In this document: positions 14,321 through 22,237 of the stretch, in pieces
How the letters are laid out: every line of letters starts with the position of its first letter
How positions within the stretch are numbered: position 1 is the first letter of the stretch
Virus record (IMG/VR): IMGVR_UViG_3300025655_000016
Coordinates: 1 to 26,482 of that record
Length of the DNA stretch: 26,482 nucleotides
Reading direction: 5' to 3' (one strand)
Origin: a virus
Notes under the pieces: generated by a model
Databases searched by the model: none
The model's input: the letters and a program-made list of their open reading frames with translations, nothing else
Told to the model about the DNA's origin: nothing
Program-made: the position numbers and the translations under genes

Positions 14321-15093
14321 GCAATGCAACACCCTATGCACCACAAATCAAAGTGCCAGAACTGTTGGAACGTGGCAAGTCACAACTGACTACCCTTCCA
14401 ATTTATCGCAATGGTTCTTTGGTTGGTCCAACAGATGTCAAATACAGTTTGATTGCACCCAATGGAACAAAGATTGTGGATGGAGCAGCCGGAACATATC
14501 CCGGTAACATTCCACAATACACACACAGTTCATCCAACTTGGCTGAAACATTGGAACTTGGTGAAGGGTACTTGCAAGAATGGGAAATCAGTTTGACTGG
14601 TGGGGTGTTTAATTTCAGACGTAATGCAGCAGTGGTGAAAAGAAGATTATATCCAGTTGTCTCAGATGGCGACTTGACATCGACATACAGCCAACTAGCT
14701 GATATTCGCCCCAGCAACCTTGCATCCTACCAGTCTTATATTGATGAAGCTTGGTTCACAATGGTTCAGAGAATGCGGACAGAAGGTGGTGGACTGGAAT
14801 ATCTTGTAATGAGTCCAGAAGCCTTCAGAACTGCACATCAGAACTTGTCATTGTACTATATATTCAGAGACTTCCACAGCAGTCTTGGCCAGTCCAATGG
14901 AAGATACTTGGATTTAGCAAGTGAACACTTCAGACAGTACACACATGACTGGAAGCAAATCAACTTTGTATATGATTATGACCATGATGGCCACAGTGAC
15001 CAACCAAACAATCGACAAGCCAAGAATCCAGTGATATTCTTGAATCAATCTGGTCGATTTGGTCAATTTAGAACGAGAAGAACAAGAAGATGA
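14317..15093 (+). CDS. Head-tail connector/neck protein
   Basis: The 258-residue protein starts by ATGA overlap. The first 110 residues are beta-rich (TTLPIYRNGSLVGPTDVKYS, YLQEWEISLTGG). Then RPSNLASYQSYIDEAWFTMV begins a helical region like those of head-tail adaptors, which form the ring under the portal. The very basic end (RTRRTRR) may contact DNA or the portal. The role rests on gene order and general pattern. Confidence 0.65.
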   Translation: MSNATPYAPQIKVPELLERGKSQLTTLPIYRNGSLVGPTDVKYSLIAPNGTKIVDGAAGTYPGNIPQYTHSSSNLAETLELGEGYLQEWEISLTGGVFNFRRNAAVVKRRLYPVVSDGDLTSTYSQLADIRPSNLASYQSYIDEAWFTMVQRMRTEGGGLEYLVMSPEAFRTAHQNLSLYYIFRDFHSSLGQSNGRYLDLASEHFRQYTHDWKQINFVYDYDHDGHSDQPNNRQAKNPVIFLNQSGRFGQFRTRRTRR

Positions 15094-15515
15094 AATTCAG
15101 TGCAGTCAGAGCAGCAATTGCAGCCAAGGTGGGTGCATTGACTGGATTCAAGGAATCCAAACACAGTCCAGACTATTTTGGAAGAACTGAAAACACAGTG
15201 GCACATCTTGCTTTTGGTGTCCAGTTGGCATCCAGTACAGCTGTTGATGAAAGACAAAGAAGGGCGGTGGGTGTATATGTCAACACACCAGTCCGGGTTC
15301 TGTTCGCATATAGATTGAGACCGTTGGACATATACCCAACAGACTATGACAATGCATTGGATGCTGAAGAGAATGTCATCAATGCAATCTTGTCAGCATA
15401 CACGACACCCAACAATGGATTCACTGTTAGATACAACAGTTCAACCAGAGAGGTGACAGACTCACAAGAATACTGTATAATCAGTATAGAATTCACAGCC
15501 CTACACACAATATAA
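15090..15515 (+). CDS. Tail terminator/tail completion-type protein
   Basis: The 141-residue product sits between the connector and the major tail protein, where siphophages encode the tail terminator. It begins with a helix (FSAVRAAIAAKVGAL), continues with strands (AVGVYVNTPVRVLFAYRL) and a helix DALDAEENVINAILSAY, and ends in QEYCIISIEFTALH, the alpha-beta plan of such proteins. Terminators cap the tail tube when it reaches the length set by the tape measure. No single diagnostic motif is present. Confidence 0.65.
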   Translation: MKFSAVRAAIAAKVGALTGFKESKHSPDYFGRTENTVAHLAFGVQLASSTAVDERQRRAVGVYVNTPVRVLFAYRLRPLDIYPTDYDNALDAEENVINAILSAYTTPNNGFTVRYNSSTREVTDSQEYCIISIEFTALHTI

Positions 15516-15528
15516 ATGGAGGCCACCA

Positions 15529-16032
15529 ATGGCTTACTCAGTAATACCCAAAACAAAACGAGATGGCAAGATTGAACTTCTTGATGGTTCAGCAGTCACA
15601 TTGGAAGTTGCATATGAAGATGGCAACTTTTCATTCAGTCAACCACAACAGTTCAGTGAATTGGTGGTGATGGACCGTGGAAACTTTGCAGCAGTTCGCA
15701 AACAAGATGAACAAGCTGTGACTGGTTCATTCACATTCCATTTCCGACAATTCACAGATGCAACCCAAGTTGGTGGTGTTCGTGATTTCATCAATCAATC
15801 TGGTGTGTATTCATCAAACACATCAACTGGTTTGACTGGAACACCATATGTTGAACACTACTGTGTTGATATCAAGTACACTGCTGAAGGAACAAACTTT
15901 GGTGATGCAGCTGACCACACTGTCACATTGTCAAAGTGTGTTTGCACTTTGGATTTCAGTGAAGGTGACCCATCATCATTCACATTGAATTTCACTTGCT
16001 ATGGTGGTGCAACTGTAACTGGACCAACCTAA
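15529..16032 (+). CDS. Major tail (tube) protein
   Basis: The 167-residue beta-rich protein has position, size and pattern typical of a siphophage tail tube protein. KIELLDGSAVTLEVAYEDG and a central GNFAAVRKQDEQAVTGSFTF, with a last strand DPSSFTLNFTCYGGAT, look like the tube beta sandwich. GGAGG lies nine bases before ATG 15529, the best ribosome site nearby, and a hairpin with a weak T-run follows the gene, both fitting a highly expressed product. The protein would stack in hexameric rings around the tape measure. Confidence 0.82.
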   Translation: MAYSVIPKTKRDGKIELLDGSAVTLEVAYEDGNFSFSQPQQFSELVVMDRGNFAAVRKQDEQAVTGSFTFHFRQFTDATQVGGVRDFINQSGVYSSNTSTGLTGTPYVEHYCVDIKYTAEGTNFGDAADHTVTLSKCVCTLDFSEGDPSSFTLNFTCYGGATVTGPT

Positions 16033-16052
16033 CAGTTCTGAAATTTTCAAAT

Positions 16053-16088
16053 ACTTGGGTTCATCTGTATGGTGGCCCAAGTTTTATT
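16053..16088 (+). terminator. Weak terminator/attenuator after the tail tube gene
   Basis: ACTTGGG at 16053-16059 pairs with CCCAAGT at 16076-16082, with an inner CAT/ATG pairing, followed by TTTATT. It is placed like the attenuator after the capsid gene, so the two most abundant structural genes both end in leaky terminators. Confidence 0.6.
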
Positions 16089-16106
16089 CAATAAGAGGTA
16101 CACAAA

Positions 16107-16454
16107 ATGAAAGTAAATTTGAAGAAACTTGGTGAACATGACATCCAGATTCCAAACAGCATTGCAGTCTGTTTGGACTTTGTTGCAATATGGGGTTCAG
16201 AACCCAACAGAGCGCAATTGGGAAGACTGTGTGCAGCTGCCATTGCTGTTGCAGTTGACCATGCCAAATGTCTTCCAGCATATCCAATCCACAGTGGTGA
16301 CCCAATACAGTTTGGATTCAAGGTGATGGAACGATTGTTGGAAGCTGGAATGGCACCGGGTTCCATATATGAACAAGGCACAACTATCTTGGTGGAGATG
16401 ATGAAAAGCATTCCCACAGAACAAGATGTGGAAGACACTGCAAATTTTTCATAG
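16107..16454 (+). CDS. Tail assembly chaperone, short form (lambda gpG-like)
   Basis: The 115-residue product lies between the tail tube and tape measure genes, the place of the tail assembly chaperone. It is mostly helical (QLGRLCAAAIAVAVDHAKC, FKVMERLLEAG). The zero frame ends at TAG 16452, four bases after a slippery heptamer, so this is the normal short product. The longer frameshift form extends to 16666. The chaperones coat the tape measure and recruit tube protein. The start follows AGAGGTACACAAA. Confidence 0.8.
   Translation: MKVNLKKLGEHDIQIPNSIAVCLDFVAIWGSEPNRAQLGRLCAAAIAVAVDHAKCLPAYPIHSGDPIQFGFKVMERLLEAGMAPGSIYEQGTTILVEMMKSIPTEQDVEDTANFS
16442..16448 (+). promoter_or_regulatory. 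Slippery site for -1 programmed frameshifting
   Basis: A-AAT-TTT fits the X-XXY-YYZ rule in the zero frame of the upstream gene. Slippage by -1 re-pairs with AAA and TTT and continues as TTC-ATA-GGT. The -1 frame has no stop from here to 16666. No strong downstream stem was evident by eye. Confidence 0.8.
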
Positions 16455-16666
16455 GTCGGTCAGGTTCTTTTGACTTGATGGCCATGCGGATTGCAATGCG
16501 TTGGAATCAACATCCAGATTGGTTCCACACATTGGACCAACCGACCAAGATTAAAGTGTTGGCCGAATATAGACTTTTTTGTGAATCACCAGATGAAAGA
16601 AGAACACGACAAGAACGGATAAAAACTGCTAGAATGGAATCAATGATATCCAAGAGAATGCAATGA
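16448..16666 (+). CDS. Frameshift extension of the tail chaperone (T part of G-T fusion)
   Basis: This is the -1 frame extension, read after the slip at 16442-16448. It adds about 72 residues to the short chaperone, including FIGRSGSFDLMAMRIAMRW and HTLDQPTKIKVLAEYRLF, ending in a basic helix. In known siphophages the T part binds the major tail protein while the G part binds the tape measure. An independent start at ATG 16478 is possible, but it has no clear ribosome site, which favours frameshifting. The stop overlaps the next start in CAATGA. Confidence 0.78.
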   Translation, partial: FIGRSGSFDLMAMRIAMRWNQHPDWFHTLDQPTKIKVLAEYRLFCESPDERRTRQERIKTARMESMISKRMQ

Positions 16667-17133
16667 AGTCATATACCAGAGGAAATGCCACAGTAACAGT
16701 GACCCAAGACATGGAATCCATGTTCATGGGGTTCTTGCATACTGTGGCACCCAATGCTGGAAAGATTATGGAAGAAGAGTTGGCCAACATTCAGAAGGCA
16801 GCTGTCAGAGACTGGCCAAAGCGGAAACCACAAATCAGAACTGATGACCAGGGAAACATTGTCTTTTTCCGTAAAACATCCAAAGAATCCTATAAAAGAT
16901 TCCAACGTGGAATGAAAGTGGATGCCAATGGAAACTTTGTCGTGTTTTTGAAGAACACTGCACCATACAGTTACATGATAAAGTATGGAGAAGATTCAGA
17001 GAACTACCAGTCCAGAGACATTGTCCAACCCCAAGGTCGAAGGGTGGCAGATGAAACACTGGTGAAACCGCATCGAAAAACTGCAAACCGAGTCATCAAA
17101 GCATTGGCAGATGACTTGATGAAGAGAGTGTGA
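16663..17133 (+). CDS. HK97 gp10-like tail/neck protein
   Basis: The 156-residue basic protein contains NTAPYSYMIKYGEDSE near residues 103-118, the (A)PYa-x-(I/V)-E/K-(F/Y)-G signature of the HK97 gp10 family (neck/tail completion proteins), followed by the expected C-terminal helix (RVIKALADDLMKRV). The family usually sits before the tail terminator, so finding it between chaperone and tape measure is unusual. It starts by ATGA overlap. If the match is right it joins the tail to the neck; otherwise it is an unknown tail assembly protein. Confidence 0.65.
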   Translation: MKSYTRGNATVTVTQDMESMFMGFLHTVAPNAGKIMEEELANIQKAAVRDWPKRKPQIRTDDQGNIVFFRKTSKESYKRFQRGMKVDANGNFVVFLKNTAPYSYMIKYGEDSENYQSRDIVQPQGRRVADETLVKPHRKTANRVIKALADDLMKRV

Positions 17134-17136
17134 CCC

Positions 17137-19044
17137 ATGGCAGAAGAGAAAAAGTCGATTGAAATCAGTTACAAAGCCAACTTGCAAGACTTGTTGTCCA
17201 AACTGAAGACCATTCCCAACATCACAGACCAAGAAGCCAAGAAGATGGTTGCAGCCTTGGACAGGCAACTGAAACAAGCAGAAAAGGCAGCCCAAAAGAG
17301 TGCAGAAGCATCCAAGAAGGCAGCCAAAGAAGCCGCCAATGCTGCCAAAAGAGGTGCATCCAGTTTTGATGAATTGGCAGACAGTGCCAGAAGGGCAGAA
17401 GACAGATTGGAACGTGTTGCTGAATCCAGTGGTGACATTGACCGAGGGTTCAGTTCCATTGGTCTTGCATTGCGTGGTGTGAATCCCCAGTTGGCTGAAG
17501 CTGCTGATGGTCTTGCAGATGCTTTTGCAGTGACTGAAGGACTGACCATGTCATTCAGTGCATTGAATCCGATTGTGTTAGCTGGTGCAGCTGCTGTTGG
17601 TGCATTGACACTGGGCTACATGTCCTATCAAGCAGAAGTGAAGAAATCCAGAGAACTGACACTGAAATTGCGAGATGCACAACAAGCATTGATTGACACC
17701 CAACAGGAACAACAGAACAATCTGATTGATGCTGGTGGCAAGTTGCGAGAAATGCGGAATCAATATGCATTGTTAACAGGTCAAATCACAGAATATCAAT
17801 ACAATCTGGAGAAGGCCGGGGAAGCTGCCAATGAATCATTCAGAGGAAACATTGAATCAGCAGAAGCCACCATCCAGACCACCAAGATGCAAAAAGCAGC
17901 AGTGGACAGTTTGATTGCTGCATTTTCATCTGGTGAAACAGCAGTTCTGTCTGACCAGATGAAAGAACAGTTAAACACATTACAGTTGCAGAATGCGCAA
18001 ATCAGTAACAATGTGGATTTGACTGATCGCAGTGTCACTGCTCAAGGTGAATTGTATGAACTGTCAAATCTGTTGAATGCTCAGTTGGTCCAACAGACAA
18101 AAGAGCGTGATGTCTTGGTGTTGATGCAAGATGAAGCAGTCAAATTGGCAAAAGACATGGTGACACTTGAAAAAGAACTGTCAGATAGTAATGAAGAAGC
18201 CGCCAATGCTGCTAAGAAGGTGACCAAGGCCAAAAAAGAGACTGTGGATGTGTCACATGATGAAGAAGATGCACTTCGCAGATTGATTGAACTGGACATG
18301 GAACGGTTCAAGAAGCAACAAGATGCCACCAATGAACTGTCAAAATTGTCTGAATCGACATTCCTGACCAAGTCAGAACAAGAAGAACTTGCTTTTGAAC
18401 GTGAGATGCAAAGAATCAAAGAACTTGGTGAAACAGCCAAGAATGTGGAGATGGCCAATGCAATCATTGCTGAAGAGAACTTGAAACGACAGCAACAAAT
18501 GAAGATGGACATCTTTAACACAGACATGGCCAATGCAAGTGCTTTGTCTGGTGCCTTCAGTGAATTCAGCAGTGCAGTCTTGCAAGCTGCCATGGACAAT
18601 GGAAGAGCCAATCAAAAGACCATCATGGGATTGTTCAGAATGAATCAAGCTGCAGCAGTGGGTGAAATTGCCTTCAATACTGCCAAGGCAGTCACAGAAG
18701 CATTGGCATATCCACCCATTGCAAGGGCAGCCATGATTGCAGCAGCCATTGGAACCGGGGCAGCACAGACATCTGTTGTCATGGCTCAAAAACCACCACA
18801 AGCCACATTCCACATGGGTGGTATGGCACCAGATGAAATGCCAGCCAGAGTTCTGAGAGGTGAAGCAGTCTTGGACCGTGCCACAGTTCGCAGAATCGGT
18901 GGTGAAGAAGGTGTGAAACAGTTATCACAAGGTACAGCACCACAAGAACAAGTGGTGGTGGTGCAACCATTCAAGCACTTTGGCAGATTCACAAAAGAAA
19001 TCGGATTCAGACAACCAAAACAAACCGGGATAAGGGCATACTGA
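17137..19044 (+). CDS. Tape measure protein
   Basis: The 635-residue protein is the longest helical, Ala/Gln/Lys-rich product and follows the chaperone. It has coiled coils at residues about 35-100 and 170-440, one hydrophobic segment (144-163, LNPIVLAGAAAVGALTLGYM) and a second at 500-545. Its C-terminus, FHMGGMAPDEMPARVLRGEA then VLDRATVRRIGGEEGV, is typical of tape measure proteins. At about 0.15 nm per residue it predicts a tail near 95 nm. The protein sets tail length during assembly and is ejected ahead of DNA. No peptidase or lysozyme domain is visible. Confidence 0.9.
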   Translation: MAEEKKSIEISYKANLQDLLSKLKTIPNITDQEAKKMVAALDRQLKQAEKAAQKSAEASKKAAKEAANAAKRGASSFDELADSARRAEDRLERVAESSGDIDRGFSSIGLALRGVNPQLAEAADGLADAFAVTEGLTMSFSALNPIVLAGAAAVGALTLGYMSYQAEVKKSRELTLKLRDAQQALIDTQQEQQNNLIDAGGKLREMRNQYALLTGQITEYQYNLEKAGEAANESFRGNIESAEATIQTTKMQKAAVDSLIAAFSSGETAVLSDQMKEQLNTLQLQNAQISNNVDLTDRSVTAQGELYELSNLLNAQLVQQTKERDVLVLMQDEAVKLAKDMVTLEKELSDSNEEAANAAKKVTKAKKETVDVSHDEEDALRRLIELDMERFKKQQDATNELSKLSESTFLTKSEQEELAFEREMQRIKELGETAKNVEMANAIIAEENLKRQQQMKMDIFNTDMANASALSGAFSEFSSAVLQAAMDNGRANQKTIMGLFRMNQAAAVGEIAFNTAKAVTEALAYPPIARAAMIAAAIGTGAAQTSVVMAQKPPQATFHMGGMAPDEMPARVLRGEAVLDRATVRRIGGEEGVKQLSQGTAPQEQVVVVQPFKHFGRFTKEIGFRQPKQTGIRAY

Positions 19045-19045
19045 T

Positions 19046-22000
19046 ATGGCAAACACAACACCAGACAAGATGCGTGGACTATTGGTTCCAACCATCAACA
19101 TAACAAAAGATAACATTTGGCCAGAACAGTCCACATTCACACAACAGAATTCCAGAGCTGGTGTAGCCCTTCCAAGTCAGTCATACACTGGATTGTCTTT
19201 GGCAATGGCTGGTTCACAGTCTCAAGACATCACTGTTGAAACTGTCGAGGGTGGAACACCAGGAGAGAAAGCCAGTTTTGTGTTTTCTGGTTCAGATGAT
19301 GTCAAGTGTTCACAGAATGCCAACAATGTCATCACTGATTGGAAATATCTGAATTTCACCAATACCACAGCAAGCTATTCAGACTATGGAATCACAGCAT
19401 CCCAAGATGGAACACTGTATTGGGTCACTGAATTGAACAATGGTTTGATCTATACCATTTCAGTCAGAAGACAGAAGCAGAATGGCAGCATTGAAACACT
19501 GCAGACACTGTTGACCACCACTTTGTCTGGTTCACCACAGAACACAGCCAAACCATGCATTGCAGTCTTGAAAGATGGTTCAATCATTGTGACCTTCTTC
19601 AACTATACCAATATCGATGTGGTCAATCTGTTTGTGTGGAGAAGCTCAGATGGTGGGGACACTTGGCAAGAAATATCCAGAAGGGCATTGGTGGACAACT
19701 ATATTGATGTCAGTGCCAGTTCTGGGAATTACTTGGATACTGCCAATCTGATTGTATCTGATGACATCATCACTTTGACTGTTGGCCTGAGAACAAAAAT
19801 CACATTGTTGGGTGACAATAAAATGGTTCAGTTTGTGTCCAGAGACAGTGGAACAAGCTTCTATGCACTTGGCTTCTATGGTGAAGAACATGCATTTCCA
19901 GTTGCTGTTGCATTGCCCAATGGTCAACAGGGATTCGCATATCTCAGTGAAACTGATACTTTATCATTCATCAAGATACCCAATCCCGGTATTGCTGCAG
20001 CGACTACACAATACACATCTGAATATCAAGTGAATGTTTCCAGTGGTGTGTTGACATTCTGCACAGCATCTGGTGACACATTGACTGATGGAACACTGGC
20101 TTGTTGGTACCAAGATGAAACCATCTTCATTGTTGTCAGAGATACAACTGGTGATTTGTATGGCTTCCAGTCCAAAGACCTTGGTGATACTTGGCAACAG
20201 ACCAGTCAAGGGTTCACAAGTGGTGTTGCACAAACTATCTTGTATCAAGGCGGTTCCACAATCAACTTGCGGAATCTCAAAGCTGCAGTGTGGGAAGGCA
20301 GAACATTCTTGGCATTGAACACCACAAGTGGTTCAACTGGTCTCAGTCTTGGTGGATTGTATCTTGGTGGATGGTCTTCAGTTCAGCATCCAGAACGAGA
20401 ACAGCAACCAGACCGAAATCAATACTATGGATTTGAATATAACTGGATTCACAATCAGAAACCAGACAACACAACATTGTACACCACAACTGGTGCTGGT
20501 TCAGATTTCATCTTCACAGAGGGATTGAAAATCCAAACAAGTTCAAATACAAAATATTATAGATACACACCAAGTGTGTATCATGACATGTTCTATCGAT
20601 TCAAGATAAGAGTTGAAACCAATACAAGTTTGACAGCAGACAACATTGCATTCAAAGTCCAATCTTCAGATGGTTCCAACAGTTACACATTGCGGATTCG
20701 GTTTGCTGAAGGTGGATTCAGCATCTTGGACCACACTGCAACATTGCACACAGAAACCATCGACTTGACAACCATGCATGAATTCATGGTGTTCCAAGAT
20801 GCCACAAAGGTCAAAGTGTACTACCGTTCATGGGATGAAAAACAAGCCAAGGTATGGACAGAAATCAGTGTGACACTTGGAACCCAAGCACCGGGAATCA
20901 CAAGATTGTTCCATTGGGGCCATCTGTCAAGTGGAACATTTATATCATACTGGCCAGAAATGCATGTATCAGCTGGTGGCATTGGTGAACCAAATGCTGA
21001 ATTGCGTGGTGCTGTGTATCCAGCTTATGGTTCATATGCATACATTGATGGTGGTCTGTTACTGAGTGCCAAAGATGCCCCGGCCAGAGCTGGTGACCAA
21101 TACAAGATTGCACCAAGATATGACTATCCGATTGACCACATATTCCATCAAGTTGCTTTGTCACCTAGGGTGGTTTGGAGAAGTGTTGATAACTTATCCA
21201 CAGAGCGGATTGCATGGTACACGGACCCAGTCACCAAGTCAAGTGAGAAGAATCTTGGATTGAATGATGTTGCTGGTCTCCATCTGTCCAATATCAACTG
21301 GAAGACAGCCACATTGAAGACATGGAATGGTTCCAGTTGGTCAACTGCTGTGTCCATCGATGTGTCAACTGGTCTGTCAGGAAACTTTGAAAGGGTGGGT
21401 GCAACACTGGTTCCAGACAACCTGACCAAGAACATCTATCTGAAATATGGTGAATGTGTTGGATGGCGTGCAGAACTGATATCTGGTGAAACCAAGTACA
21501 TTGTGAAGATAGTGCAAAACAGTGAAGGATTGTGGACAAAGACATCAGATGCCAAAAGTGCTGTATTGGTCTTTGACAGTGAACTGGTGGATCCAACGAC
21601 ACTTCCAACCAGTGGAACAATCAACTTGATTCCAGACAGTGTGACTATTGTTTCAGAAGCCTTCCAAGGTGCTGCCGGTGCTGGTGAGGTGGCATATGCC
21701 ATCGAGATTCCAACACAGGATACATTGGAAGGATACTATCAGATTGGCACCATGGTCTTTGGTTCAATATATTTCATGGCACCACAATATCAACGTGGTC
21801 GAAGTATCAACTATGAACCAAATGTCCAATCATACACCACCAATGATGGAATGTACTATGCACGCAAGATGTCAGAAGGTCGCAGAACATTCCAAGTGGC
21901 ATGGACAGAACCTGTGGACAGTCGGACCATCTATGAACTGAACCCAGATTTCTGGCAGTTCAGCAATGCCAGTGGAGCAATGCCAATTGCCAACTATGGG

Positions 22001-22237
22001 GATGCTGTGTTTGGTATGTTGGGAATCTGTCAACATCTCAGTGAACAGAAGCCAGTGGTGTATCTTCCATCGATTCCACAAGACAAAGATGAAGATGGCT
22101 TCTTCATCTTCAATCGATACTACAATCATGCACTGGTCAGAATGTCTGGTGGTGTGACTTTGGAATCTGTACTGGGTGAAGAAGAACAAGATGAAATGTT
22201 CAGACTGGCCACAGTCACATTGGTTGAGGTGGAATGA
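19046..22237 (+). CDS. Large tail protein with Asp-box beta-propeller and lectin-like region
   Basis: This 1063-residue protein is the largest in the genome. The N-terminal part carries three Asp-box (BNR) motifs, S-x-D-x-G-x-(T/S)-(W/F): SSDGGDTW at 200-207, SRDSGTSF at 265-272 and SKDLGDTW at 376-383. These mark sialidase-type beta-propellers. A middle region (about 500-640, FYRFKIRVETNTSL, FMVFQDATKVKVYYRSWDEK) looks like a lectin jelly roll. The C-terminal 150 residues resemble a distal-tail domain. No full set of sialidase catalytic residues was identified, so carbohydrate binding is as likely as cleavage. Position between tape measure and hub suggests a baseplate or receptor-binding protein. 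The ATG lies two bases past the tape measure stop. Confidence 0.78.
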   Translation: MANTTPDKMRGLLVPTINITKDNIWPEQSTFTQQNSRAGVALPSQSYTGLSLAMAGSQSQDITVETVEGGTPGEKASFVFSGSDDVKCSQNANNVITDWKYLNFTNTTASYSDYGITASQDGTLYWVTELNNGLIYTISVRRQKQNGSIETLQTLLTTTLSGSPQNTAKPCIAVLKDGSIIVTFFNYTNIDVVNLFVWRSSDGGDTWQEISRRALVDNYIDVSASSGNYLDTANLIVSDDIITLTVGLRTKITLLGDNKMVQFVSRDSGTSFYALGFYGEEHAFPVAVALPNGQQGFAYLSETDTLSFIKIPNPGIAAATTQYTSEYQVNVSSGVLTFCTASGDTLTDGTLACWYQDETIFIVVRDTTGDLYGFQSKDLGDTWQQTSQGFTSGVAQTILYQGGSTINLRNLKAAVWEGRTFLALNTTSGSTGLSLGGLYLGGWSSVQHPEREQQPDRNQYYGFEYNWIHNQKPDNTTLYTTTGAGSDFIFTEGLKIQTSSNTKYYRYTPSVYHDMFYRFKIRVETNTSLTADNIAFKVQSSDGSNSYTLRIRFAEGGFSILDHTATLHTETIDLTTMHEFMVFQDATKVKVYYRSWDEKQAKVWTEISVTLGTQAPGITRLFHWGHLSSGTFISYWPEMHVSAGGIGEPNAELRGAVYPAYGSYAYIDGGLLLSAKDAPARAGDQYKIAPRYDYPIDHIFHQVALSPRVVWRSVDNLSTERIAWYTDPVTKSSEKNLGLNDVAGLHLSNINWKTATLKTWNGSSWSTAVSIDVSTGLSGNFERVGATLVPDNLTKNIYLKYGECVGWRAELISGETKYIVKIVQNSEGLWTKTSDAKSAVLVFDSELVDPTTLPTSGTINLIPDSVTIVSEAFQGAAGAGEVAYAIEIPTQDTLEGYYQIGTMVFGSIYFMAPQYQRGRSINYEPNVQSYTTNDGMYYARKMSEGRRTFQVAWTEPVDSRTIYELNPDFWQFSNASGAMPIANYGDAVFGMLGICQHLSEQKPVVYLPSIPQDKDEDGFFIFNRYYNHALVRMSGGVTLESVLGEEEQDEMFRLATVTLVEVE
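21184..21202. promoter_or_regulatory. Stray origin-type DnaA box pair inside the tail gene
   Basis: TGTTGATAA-C-TTATCCACA has the same paired-box architecture as the origin units: a perfect box at 21194-21202 and a one-mismatch box facing it. I saw no other perfect box outside the origin. It lies within the coding sequence of the large tail protein, about 8.3 kb upstream of the origin on the circle. Confidence 0.55.
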
